A stretch of 9,911 nucleotides of DNA, taken from contig USHZ01000066.1 of assembly GCA_900554595.1 (NCBI GenBank), positions 1 through 9,911 of the forward strand, read 5' to 3'. Below, in pieces: positions 1-6,781 of the stretch. The notes below the pieces were generated by a model. The model was not told the DNA's origin. It searched no databases and was given only the letters and a program-made list of their open reading frames with translations. The DNA is from an uncultured Collinsella sp. (lineage in GTDB: Bacteria; Actinomycetota; Coriobacteriia; Coriobacteriales; Coriobacteriaceae). A program made the position numbers and the translations under genes. The number at the start of each line of letters is the position of its first letter. The first letter of the stretch is position 1.

Positions 1-515
<515 letters not shown>

Positions 516-517
516 TC

Positions 518-1360
518 ATGTCCGCCCGTAAAGCTCGCACGGAGGCGGCTGCCGCTGGCGCCGCCCCCGTTGACTCTGAGGAGAAGGACGTGAAGATTCC
601 CGTAGAGGCCGTCGACGATACCGAGGTCAATGAGACCGAGGCCGTCGAGGCTGCCGAGAACCAGGTAGAGGATTCCAACAAGGAGGCGACGATGACCGAG
701 GACGAGATGGTGGAAGCTGCTATCCGCGCCGGTGAGGAAGCCGCCGACAACGACTTTAAGCTCAAGTTCGAGCAGGCCCAAAAGGAGCTCGCCGACGTGC
801 GCAATGAGCTCGATGCTGCGGCAGAGGCTCAGAAGGCCGCCGAGGACAAGGCAAAGGACGCCACCGAGCGCACCGCCCGTCTGCAGGCCGACTGGGAGAA
901 CTTCCGTCGCCGCACCGCCAACGAGCGCATCGCCGAGCGCGAGCGCGCGACCGAGAAGCTCGTCACTGCGCTGCTGCCGGTGGTTGACGATATCGAGCGT
1001 GCAATTGACCATGCCCGTAGCCAGGAGCTTTCCGACGATTTTAAGCAGTTCGTCGATGGCGTTGACGCGGTGCATGCCAAGCTGCTCGACGTGTTTGCGC
1101 ACGAGGGCGTTGAGCCCATCGACCCCAAGGGCGAGGCGTTCGATCCGCTCGAGCACCAGGCCGTGGGGCGTGTCGAGGACGCATCGCAGTACGACGAGAC
1201 CGTCAACGACGTGTACCAGAAGGGCTACCGCATGGCGGACCGCATCCTGCGTTCCGCGATGGTGACGGTGACCTACGGTGGCGAGAAGCGCCCCGCACCG
1301 GAGCCCGAAGCGGCGCCCGAGGATGCCACGGCCGATACGGCCGAGGGCACCGAGGAGTAA
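518..1360 (+). CDS. grpE: Nucleotide exchange factor GrpE
   Basis: GrpE is the dimeric exchange factor that releases ADP from DnaK and so resets the chaperone cycle. From the ATG at 518 the protein has 280 residues, longer than the usual roughly 200. Residues 1-80 are an acidic, low-complexity extension. A long charged alpha-helical coiled coil follows (about 75-130, containing LQADWENFRRR). The C-terminal beta-domain carries the family signature FDPLEHQAVG from about residue 208 and MADRILRSAMVTV near its end, with a further Pro/Glu/Ala-rich tail. The start at 518 lies 2 bases after dnaK, with a modest GAGGA 9 bases upstream inside dnaK. A second in-frame ATG at 692 (Met59) has a far better ribosome binding site and would give a 222-residue protein of normal size, so the true start is uncertain. 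It shares transcript and function with dnaK and dnaJ. Confidence 0.96.
   Translation: MSARKARTEAAAAGAAPVDSEEKDVKIPVEAVDDTEVNETEAVEAAENQVEDSNKEATMTEDEMVEAAIRAGEEAADNDFKLKFEQAQKELADVRNELDAAAEAQKAAEDKAKDATERTARLQADWENFRRRTANERIAERERATEKLVTALLPVVDDIERAIDHARSQELSDDFKQFVDGVDAVHAKLLDVFAHEGVEPIDPKGEAFDPLEHQAVGRVEDASQYDETVNDVYQKGYRMADRILRSAMVTVTYGGEKRPAPEPEAAPEDATADTAEGTEE
680..694 (+). promoter_or_regulatory. Strong internal ribosome binding site and ATG within grpE
   Basis: AAGGAGG at 680-686 is a near-perfect Shine-Dalgarno sequence placed 5 bases before an in-frame ATG at 692. It is clearly better than the site serving the ATG at 518. It may mark the real grpE start or a second start giving a short form without the acidic N-terminal extension. 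The bases also encode Lys-Glu-Ala, a combination common in this acidic region, so chance is possible. Confidence 0.5.
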
Positions 1361-1365
1361 TTGAG

Positions 1366-1398
1366 AAGGGCCCCGGGGCAACACCCGGGGCCCTTTCT
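1366..1398 (+). terminator. GC-rich terminator-like hairpin between grpE and dnaJ
   Basis: AAGGGCCCCGGG (1366-1377) pairs perfectly over 12 bp with 1384-1395, leaving a 6-base loop. Only a short, interrupted T run (TTTCT) follows, so it is a weak intrinsic terminator at best. It starts 5 bases after the grpE stop and may attenuate read-through into dnaJ or protect the dnaK-grpE mRNA end, giving more DnaK and GrpE than DnaJ and HspR. Confidence 0.65.
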
Positions 1399-1424
1399 GG
1401 CCTAGTGCCATATGAAAGCATGAG

Positions 1425-1446
1425 CCGTCGTCTGCATGGACGGCGG
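1425..1446 (+). other. Small hairpin in the dnaJ leader
   Basis: CCGTCGTC (1425-1432) pairs with GACGGCGG (1439-1446) over 8 bp with one G-U pair and a TGCATG loop. It sits about 8 bases before the dnaJ ribosome binding site. It could be an mRNA-stability or translation-control element, or chance in GC-rich DNA. Confidence 0.3.
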
Positions 1447-1468
1447 ACGTAACAGGAGAGGAGCTACG

Positions 1469-2434
1469 ATGGCTGCAGGCAAAACCTTCTATGACATCCT
1501 GGGCGTATCCAAGAGCGCCTCCGACAAAGAGATCAAGAGCGCGTTTCGCAAGCTCGCGCAAAAATATCACCCCGATGCCGGCGGCGACGAGGCCAAGTTT
1601 AAGGAGATTAGCGAGGCCTACGAGACGCTTTCGGACGAGAAGAAACGCAAAGAGTACGACCAAATGCTCATGTTCGGCGGCATGCCGGGCGCGGGCGGCG
1701 CGTATGGCGGTAGCTACGGCGCCGGTGCCGGCGCGAGCGGCTGGGGCGATATCTTCGACAGCATCTTTAGCGGCAACGGCGCCTGGGGCAGCGATTGGGG
1801 CTCGGGCTTTGCCGGGGCCGCGGGCGCTGCCGGTGCGGGCGCGGGCCGCAACCGCGCGCGCAAGGGCGGCGACCTGTCGCTGACTGTCGACGTAACGGCC
1901 GAGGACGCGTTCCGCGGCGTGACGCACAAGGTCACCTACCGCATTCCCTCGACGGGCGAGCAGCAGACCATCACGGTCTCGGTGCCTGCGGGTGCGGTCG
2001 ACGGCGGCAAATTGCGTTACAAGCGCCGTGGCGAGTACGGCGTTGCCGGAGGCGAGCGCGGCGACCTGGTCGTGACCACGCACGTGGAGGAGCATCCGCT
2101 GTTTAGGCGCAAGGGTGCCGATGTGACCATGGAGGTACCGGTCTCGGTCTATGAGGCGGCGCTCGGCTGCACGGTGGATGTGCCCACGCCCGGCGGCGCG
2201 ACGGTTCGTCTGAAGGTGCCCGCTGGCACCCAGACGGGCAAGAAGTTCCGCTTTAAGGAGATGGGTGCGCCCGACGTTAAGCATCGCGGCCGCACGGGTG
2301 CGCTGCTCGTCGAGATCAAGGTGCAGGTTCCCACGAACCTGTCCGACGATGAGCGCGATGCCATGACCAAGCTGCGCGAGGCCGACACGCGCGACTATCG
2401 CGAGAAGGTCAACCGTTACAAGGCGACGTTCTAG
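1469..2434 (+). CDS. dnaJ: DnaJ-family co-chaperone, class B (no zinc finger)
   Basis: This J-domain protein stimulates DnaK ATP hydrolysis and delivers clients to it. It has 321 residues. The J domain occupies residues 5-70 with the essential HPD motif at 34-36. A Gly/Ala/Phe-rich linker (about 71-130) carries the DIF motif at 94-96 (DIFDSIF). Two C-terminal substrate-binding beta-domains follow, starting near RKGGDLSLTVDV. The four CxxCxGxG repeats of classical DnaJ are absent, and a single Cys occurs in the whole protein, so this is a class B (CbpA/DnaJ2-like) protein. The ATG at 1469 is chosen because AGGAGAGGAG precedes it and the J domain starts just after; the frame is open to an ATG at 1436, which has no comparable site. 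It lies between grpE and hspR in the chaperone operon, after a terminator-like hairpin. Confidence 0.95.
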   Translation: MAAGKTFYDILGVSKSASDKEIKSAFRKLAQKYHPDAGGDEAKFKEISEAYETLSDEKKRKEYDQMLMFGGMPGAGGAYGGSYGAGAGASGWGDIFDSIFSGNGAWGSDWGSGFAGAAGAAGAGAGRNRARKGGDLSLTVDVTAEDAFRGVTHKVTYRIPSTGEQQTITVSVPAGAVDGGKLRYKRRGEYGVAGGERGDLVVTTHVEEHPLFRRKGADVTMEVPVSVYEAALGCTVDVPTPGGATVRLKVPAGTQTGKKFRFKEMGAPDVKHRGRTGALLVEIKVQVPTNLSDDERDAMTKLREADTRDYREKVNRYKATF

Positions 2435-2507
2435 TTTGGTTGCGTGGCCCACGGGCTGGCCGCAGGCTTATGATGGAGATGTGCGAGACGGAAAGGGGTC
2501 AGGTAGC

Positions 2508-2924
2508 ATGGCCGAGGACAATAGGAACAAACCGCTGTATATGATCAGCGTGGCGGCCGAGCTGACCGGCATGCACCCGCAGACTCTGCGCGTCTATGAG
2601 TCCAAGGGCCTGGTGAATCCTCAGCGCTCGGGCGGTAACACGCGCCTGTATTCGCGTGCCGATATCGAGCGTCTGGAGCTCATCAACCAACTGACCGACG
2701 AGGGCATCAACCTTGCCGGCGTGGTGCGCATCCTCGATATGAAGGAGCGTGCTGAGGAGCGCGAGCGCGAGAACGAGAAGCTCCGCGCCCGCGTACGCCA
2801 GCTCGAGGAAGAGCTGCACGAGTACAAGATGCAAAAGAAGATCACCGCCCTGGCCCCGCGCGACGGCTCGGTCAACCCCGAGCAAGTCATGCGCAAGCTT
2901 TTGGGCGCCGGCGGGGATTTCTAG
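2508..2924 (+). CDS. hspR: MerR-family heat-shock repressor HspR
   Basis: HspR is the autoregulatory repressor of the dnaK operon in actinobacteria; it binds inverted repeats called HAIR and uses DnaK as co-repressor (known from Streptomyces). The protein has 138 residues. A MerR-type winged helix-turn-helix occupies about residues 11-80 (MISVAAELTGMHPQTLRVYE, then the wing residues SGGNTRLYS). A charged coiled coil follows at about 82-118 (ERAEERERENEKLRARVRQL). The short tail has no metal-binding cysteines. The ATG at 2508 is chosen because GAAAGGGG lies about 9 bases upstream and it gives the normal HspR length; the frame continues to an ATG at 2436 whose extra residues look non-coding. 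It is the last gene of the operon, 73 bases after dnaJ. An isolated -10-like TATGAT at 2469-2474 has no convincing -35 box. Confidence 0.93.
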   Translation: MAEDNRNKPLYMISVAAELTGMHPQTLRVYESKGLVNPQRSGGNTRLYSRADIERLELINQLTDEGINLAGVVRILDMKERAEERERENEKLRARVRQLEEELHEYKMQKKITALAPRDGSVNPEQVMRKLLGAGGDF

Positions 2925-2926
2925 GT

Positions 2927-2950
2927 TCCGCCGTTCTAGCGAACGGCGGA
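2927..2950 (+). repeat. Perfect 10-bp hairpin just after hspR
   Basis: TCCGCCGTTC (2927-2936) and GAACGGCGGA (2941-2950) form a perfect 10-bp stem with a TAGC tetraloop, starting 2 bases after the hspR stop codon. No T run follows, so it is not an intrinsic terminator by itself. It may protect the operon mRNA from 3' exonucleases. Confidence 0.6.
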
Positions 2951-2999
2951 CCAGTCGACGCTGCGCGGGCCGCATTTGGACAATCTGACGTTCAACTTC

Positions 3000-3035
3000 A
3001 AGGGCGCGACCAGAAGGTCAGCGCCCTTTCGTTTC
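3000..3035 (+). terminator. Intrinsic terminator of the dnaK-grpE-dnaJ-hspR operon
   Basis: AAGGGCGCGACC (3000-3011) pairs with GGTC (3016-3019) and GCGCCCTT (3021-3028), a 12-bp stem with one bulged A and an AGAA loop. A T-rich tail (TTTCGTTTC) follows. Its position 75 bases after hspR fits the end of the chaperone operon. Confidence 0.82.
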
Positions 3036-3114
3036 ACGTCACCTTGTCTCAAATGCGATCCGCTCGCTGTCCGTCCTCAACCTGCGGCGTTGCCTTGCTC
3101 GCTCTGGTGTGGTC

Positions 3115-3165
3115 ATTGGGGACGTTCTTAAATGACTAGTCGGAAGGGACACTCCTTGCACCAAA
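3115..3165. repeat. Possible degenerate interspersed repeat
   Basis: The stretch contains ATTGGGGACGTTC, the 8-bp palindrome GACTAGTC (3134-3141), and a second similar block GGGACACTCC. Its head TTGGGGAC matches the loop of the 35-bp palindrome at 5791, which suggests a decayed relative of those elements. The rest of 3036-3190 shows no reading frame or clear site. Confidence 0.3.
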
Positions 3166-3191
3166 TCTGCCGGACCGCACCGGGCTTGCCC

Positions 3192-3225
3192 TTTACTTTA
3201 CCGAGATAAAGTGAACGTGTAGATT
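3192..3225 (+). promoter_or_regulatory. Candidate operator and weak promoter of the aconitase-like gene
   Basis: TTTACTTTA (3192-3200) and TAAAGTGAA (3207-3215) form a 9-bp inverted repeat with one mismatch around a 6-base centre, the size of a dimeric repressor site. It overlaps a possible -35 box TTTACC (3197-3202), which is 17 bases from a possible -10 box TAGATT (3220-3225). Both boxes match consensus at only 4 of 6 positions. The repeat matches no operator that I can name. Confidence 0.35.
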
Positions 3226-3280
3226 CGTAACCCACTCGCAACCGTTCTATGGCACGATATTGAACGAATGTATGCTATGC

Positions 3281-3297
3281 GCCCAAATCTTTTGGGC
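3281..3297 (+). promoter_or_regulatory. Leader hairpin before the aconitase-like gene
   Basis: GCCCAAA (3281-3287) and TTTGGGC (3291-3297) form a perfect 7-bp stem with a 3-base loop. It ends 5 bases before the ribosome binding site GGGAG (3303-3307). It could influence ribosome access or mRNA stability. Confidence 0.5.
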
Positions 3298-3312
3298 AGA
3301 GTGGGAGACAGT

Positions 3313-5613
3313 ATGGTTAAGCTGTACGAGGACGGCATCTACCTGCGCGGCGGCAGCGAGGTTGTGCCTGCGGCCGAGGCTGCCGAGTGCGGTATTACGC
3401 AGACGCCCGAGGATGCCAAGCGCGGCACCATCGCGTATTCGATCCTCCAGGCACACAATACGTCCGGCGACCCCGAGGCGCTCAAGATTCGCTTCGATGC
3501 CATGGCGAGCCATGACATCACCTTTGTCGGCATCATCCAGACGGCGCGCGCCTCGGGCATGGAGCAGTTCCCGCTGCCCTACGTGCTTACCAACTGCCAT
3601 AACTCGCTGTGCGCCGTGGGCGGCACCATCAACGAGGACGACCACGTCTTTGGCCTCTCGGCTGCCAAGAAGTACGGCGGCATCTTCGTCCCGCCGCACA
3701 TCGCCGTCATCCACTCCTTTATGCGTGAGAACTTCGCCGGCTGCGGCAAGATGATCCTGGGCTCCGACTCGCACACCCGCTACGGCGCCCTGGGCACCAT
3801 GGCCGTGGGCGAGGGCGGCGGCGAGCTGGCAAAGCAGCTGCTGCGCGACACCTACGACGTCGCCTATCCCGGCGTCGTCGCCATCTACCTCACGGGCGCC
3901 CCGCGTCCCGGCGTCGGCCCGCACGATGTGGCGCTCGCCATCATCCGAGCCGTCTTTGCCAAGGGCTACGTTAAGAACAAGGTCATGGAGTTTGTGGGCC
4001 CGGGCATCGCGAGCATGACGACCGATTACCGCAACGGCGTCGACGTCATGACCACCGAGACCACCTGTCTGTCGAGCATCTGGGCCACCGACGAGGACAC
4101 GCACGCATTCCTGGCCATGCACGGCCGCGGCGACGACTACCGCGAGCTCAAGCCCGCCGATGTCGCCTACTACGACGGTTGCGTCGAGGTCGACCTGTCG
4201 AGTATCAAGCCCATGATCGCGCTGCCGTTCCATCCTTCCAACGGCTTTGAGATCGACGAGCTCAACGAGAACCTCGAGGACATCCTGCACGAGGTGGAGC
4301 TCGAGGCCGCCAAGATCGGCGAGGGCAAGACGCACTTTAGCCTGCTCGACAAGATCGTCGACGGCAAGCTGCACGTGCAGCAGGGCGTTATCGCCGGCTG
4401 CTCGGGCGGCAACTACGACTCCGTGGTCCAGGCTGCCCGCGTGCTCAAGGGCGCCAACACCGGCTGCGGCGAGTTCTCGCTGTCGGTCTATCCCACGAGC
4501 CAGCCCGTGGCGCTCGAGCTCACGCGCCGCGGCTACATCTACGACCTTATGGAGGCCGGCGCGATTGTGCGCACGGCATTCTGCGGCCCGTGTTTCGGCG
4601 CCGGCGACACGCCCGCCAACAACGGCCTTTCGATCCGCCACACTACGCGCAACTTCCCCAACCGCGAGGGCTCCAAGCCGGGCAATGGCCAGCTGAGCGC
4701 CGTGGCTCTGATGGACGCCCGCTCCATTGCGGCGACGGCTGCCAACGGCGGCGTCCTGACGTCGGCGACCGACCTGCCCGAGGAGACTTGGGACGAGGCC
4801 TGCGAGTACACTTTTGACGACGCGCCGTACAAAAAGCGCGTGTACTGGGGCTTTGGCAAGGCGGAGCCCGCCGACGAGCTGGTCGAAGGCCCCAACATCA
4901 AGCCGTGGCCCGCGATGGAGCCCCTCGGCGACGACATCCTGCTCAAGGTGTGCTCCAAGATCATGGACCCGGTCACCACGACCGACGAGCTCATTCCTTC
5001 GGGCGAGACGAGCTCCTTCCGCTCCAACCCGCTGGGTCTGGCCGAGTTTACGCTCAGCCGCCGCGATCCGGCCTATGTCGGTCGCTCCAAGGAGGTTGAC
5101 GCCGTGGAAAAGCGCCGCGTTGCCGGCGAGGCGGCAGGTGACCTGGCGGCACTCGATGCCGAGCTTGCCGGTGTGTTTGAGGCGCTGACCGGCGCGGGTG
5201 TCGCGGCGGACGCCAAGGCGACCGAGTACGGCTCCATGCTCTATGCCAAGAAGCCCGGTGACGGTTCCGCCCGCGAGCAGGCCGCGAGCTGTCAGCGCGT
5301 GATTGGCGGCTTGGCCAACATCGTCCACGAGTACGCCACCAAGCGCTATCGCTCCAACGTGATGAACTGGGGCATGGTGCCCTTCCAGATGGAGGCCGAG
5401 CCCAACTTTGAGGCGGGCGACTACGTCTTCGTGCCGGGTATCCGTGCCGCGCTCGATGGCGATCTAAAGAGCATCGCTGCCTACGTGGTGCGTGCCGACG
5501 GTTCGGTCGAGCAGATTGAACTCTACATTGCCGATATGACGGCCGAGGAGCGTGCCATCGTCAAGGCCGGCTGCCTGATCAACTACAACAAGTTCAAGGC
5601 CGCTGCCGAGTAA
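3313..5613 (+). CDS. Aconitase-superfamily hydratase (YbhJ-like)
   Basis: This 766-residue cytosolic protein belongs to the aconitase superfamily of [4Fe-4S] dehydratases. The visible iron-sulfur ligands are Cys363 (AGCSGGNYD) and Cys424/Cys427 (FCGPCFGAGD), close in position and spacing to the three ligands of mitochondrial aconitase. GSDSHTRYG at 151-159 matches the family Asp-Ser-His motif. The C-terminal swivel domain has GDGSAREQA around 650-657 and AGCLINYNKF at the end. The catalytic Ser (Ser652) and Arg654 are kept, but the second Ser of the usual GSSRE is Ala653. The usual CDH of the substrate site reads TNCHN (about 93-97). It therefore resembles the uncharacterised YbhJ-type hydratases more than true AcnA, and its substrate is uncertain; citrate/isocitrate cannot be excluded. 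The ATG at 3313 has GGGAG 5 bases upstream and starts the conserved MVKLYEDGIYLRGG; the frame is open to 3268. It stands alone between terminators. Confidence 0.9.
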   Translation: MVKLYEDGIYLRGGSEVVPAAEAAECGITQTPEDAKRGTIAYSILQAHNTSGDPEALKIRFDAMASHDITFVGIIQTARASGMEQFPLPYVLTNCHNSLCAVGGTINEDDHVFGLSAAKKYGGIFVPPHIAVIHSFMRENFAGCGKMILGSDSHTRYGALGTMAVGEGGGELAKQLLRDTYDVAYPGVVAIYLTGAPRPGVGPHDVALAIIRAVFAKGYVKNKVMEFVGPGIASMTTDYRNGVDVMTTETTCLSSIWATDEDTHAFLAMHGRGDDYRELKPADVAYYDGCVEVDLSSIKPMIALPFHPSNGFEIDELNENLEDILHEVELEAAKIGEGKTHFSLLDKIVDGKLHVQQGVIAGCSGGNYDSVVQAARVLKGANTGCGEFSLSVYPTSQPVALELTRRGYIYDLMEAGAIVRTAFCGPCFGAGDTPANNGLSIRHTTRNFPNREGSKPGNGQLSAVALMDARSIAATAANGGVLTSATDLPEETWDEACEYTFDDAPYKKRVYWGFGKAEPADELVEGPNIKPWPAMEPLGDDILLKVCSKIMDPVTTTDELIPSGETSSFRSNPLGLAEFTLSRRDPAYVGRSKEVDAVEKRRVAGEAAGDLAALDAELAGVFEALTGAGVAADAKATEYGSMLYAKKPGDGSAREQAASCQRVIGGLANIVHEYATKRYRSNVMNWGMVPFQMEAEPNFEAGDYVFVPGIRAALDGDLKSIAAYVVRADGSVEQIELYIADMTAEERAIVKAGCLINYNKFKAAAE

Positions 5614-5624
5614 CGTTGCTGTAC

Positions 5625-5696
5625 GCCCCGGACACACCTTTCCCTCGTGCTCACGCGCTTCGCGAGGGTCGCCCGAGGGAAAGGTGTGGCCGGGGC
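5625..5696. repeat. Long inverted repeat downstream of the aconitase-like gene
   Basis: The arms 5625-5647 and 5674-5696 are complementary over 23 bp with one mismatch (GCCCCGG then CACACCTTTCCCTCG in the shared part). The 26-base loop contains a second CGAGGG (5663-5668) that can compete for the same CCCTCG, plus CGCGCTTCGCG. No T run follows, so it is not a typical terminator. It begins 11 bases after the stop codon and may stabilise the mRNA end or be a REP-type element. Confidence 0.75.
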
Positions 5697-5751
5697 TACT
5701 GCGACGTTCTCGTTGGGTCTTGAGGGACGCTAATAAATAGACTTGCTTGAT

Positions 5752-5783
5752 GCCGCCTCTTTTTATTGGGGCGGCTTCTTTTT
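5752..5783 (+). terminator. Intrinsic terminator of the aconitase-like gene
   Basis: GCCGCCTC (5752-5759) pairs with GGGGCGGC (5768-5775), 8 bp with one G-U pair, and the T run TTCTTTTT (5776-5783) follows directly. It is unidirectional, because the opposite strand lacks a T run on that side. Confidence 0.85.
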
Positions 5784-5790
5784 GTCGAAA

Positions 5791-5825
5791 ACCACCACAT
5801 TGGGGACAGGCACCTTTGTGGTGGT
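5791..5825 (-). repeat. 35-bp REP-like palindrome, copy 1
   Basis: ACCACCACA (5791-5799) pairs with TGTGGTGGT (5817-5825), and the stem continues inward with two mismatches around the loop GGGGACAGGCACC. On the minus strand the stem is followed by TTTTCG. It lies 53 bases beyond the stop of the minus-strand gene at 5879, so it could act as that gene's terminator. Copies 2 and 3 have the same 35-base length. Confidence 0.85.
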
Positions 5826-5878
5826 GGGGACGAGCTCGATGTTGTTGTGATTGTTGAGCGGCATGTTAATGGGCGACT

Positions 5879-6547
5879 CTACAGGATTTCATCCGGGCTG
5901 GCGGGCTTGGTTGTTTTGGGGATGCCGAGTTTGGATGACGCGAAATCGTCAACATTGTCCTTAATTCCGTCTTTGGTGTAGACGGTGACCGTATAGGTGC
6001 TGTGTCCGAATTCGCCCTTGTCGCGTGTTGCCCAGGCATCCCAGTAGGCGGCCCCGTTTCGCCCTTTGATTTTTCCGACACGGCGGAGTTCTGTTCGCTT
6101 TAATTTCTGGTTGCTATAGATGGTTCGACCGGCCTCCTCGGTGAGCCCGCACTGTCCAAGCATCTTGTCGAGGACTTGGTTCATGTGGCGCTCATCGGTG
6201 TTTGGCGCGTAGTCGTAGGCGAGGGTGATGGAGCCGAGGGGCTGGTCGTCGATCAAATAATTCATCGCCTGAGGTTCAAGGCAGAAATAAGGAGAACGTC
6301 CATCGACCTGACCGAGCAGCGGCAGCTTTGACCGCCAAAGCCCGGTGGGAATTGCGTCTTCGTAGAACACACCACGGCAGATAAAGGAGAGCGAGGTGGC
6401 ACGCGAGCCGGCGTCGACCATTCCGCATAAATCGAAGGGCGAGGCGATACCGAGGGAAAAGGGTGTGACGACGATAAAGAAGAACATCGCGATGGGTATG
6501 GCGAAAATGGTAATGACGTTGCGACCGGTGGAATGAGACGGCTTCAT
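5879..6547 (-). CDS. Membrane-anchored exported protein, four cysteines, unknown function
   Basis: I do not recognise this 222-residue protein. It has a short basic N-terminus (MKPSHSTGRN) and one hydrophobic segment at about residues 11-35, which is either a signal anchor or an uncleaved signal peptide, so the rest should lie outside the membrane. The exported part has four cysteines (41, 57, 89, 133), enough for two disulfides, and a polar Lys/Asp-rich C-terminus. The ATG at 6547 is chosen because GAGGAG lies 5 bases upstream; a TTG start 6 codons earlier is possible. Codon use is visibly less GC-rich than in the chaperone genes, and the gene sits between REP-like palindromes, which suggests an accessory, possibly acquired gene. 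It is divergent from the next gene, which has a similar plan and shares a short LGQC/MGQC motif with it. Confidence 0.75.
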   Translation of the reverse strand: MKPSHSTGRNVITIFAIPIAMFFFIVVTPFSLGIASPFDLCGMVDAGSRATSLSFICRGVFYEDAIPTGLWRSKLPLLGQVDGRSPYFCLEPQAMNYLIDDQPLGSITLAYDYAPNTDERHMNQVLDKMLGQCGLTEEAGRTIYSNQKLKRTELRRVGKIKGRNGAAYWDAWATRDKGEFGHSTYTVTVYTKDGIKDNVDDFASSKLGIPKTTKPASPDEIL

Positions 6548-6657
6548 ATGCGCTCCTCGAGACAAAGATCTGTTGAGGATAGGCAGAAATGGATATGTTC
6601 AGAGAACAATTCAAGTTTAATCTCATGGCGCGAGATGGTCGACCGTTAGCGTCGAAA

Positions 6658-6692
6658 ACCACCACAAAGGTGCCTGTCCCCTTTGTGGTGGT
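6658..6692. repeat. 35-bp REP-like palindrome, copy 2
   Basis: ACCACCACAAAGG (6658-6670) and CCTTTGTGGTGGT (6680-6692) form a perfect 13-bp stem with the loop TGCCTGTCC. The left flank GTCGAAA matches that of copy 1, but the loop is in the opposite orientation. It lies in the 234-base region between two divergent genes, about 20 bases before a candidate promoter of the plus-strand gene. Confidence 0.9.
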
Positions 6693-6711
6693 GAGGAGCG
6701 CGCGGCTTCTT

Positions 6712-6740
6712 TTGGTAATAGTGTTAGCTGGCGGTATCAT
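6712..6740 (+). promoter_or_regulatory. Candidate sigma-70-type promoter
   Basis: TTGGTA (6712-6717) and TATCAT (6735-6740) are 17 bases apart and match the -35 and -10 consensus at 4 and 5 of 6 positions. The predicted transcript start is near 6747, about 35 bases before the GTG at 6782, a normal leader length. Confidence 0.5.
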
Positions 6741-6781
6741 TAGTGTAGGTGGCGAAGGTTTGCATTGTGGGGTGTTTTGCC

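Noticed and set aside
3281..3305. Iron-responsive element in the aconitase-like gene leader
   Set aside because: The hairpin has a 3-base loop and lacks the CAGUGN loop and bulged C of an iron-responsive element.
3247..5328. 693-codon open frame on the minus strand opposite the aconitase-like gene
   Set aside because: It is fully antisense to a well-supported enzyme gene, has no recognisable domain or ribosome binding site that I can see, and has the composition of a shadow frame.
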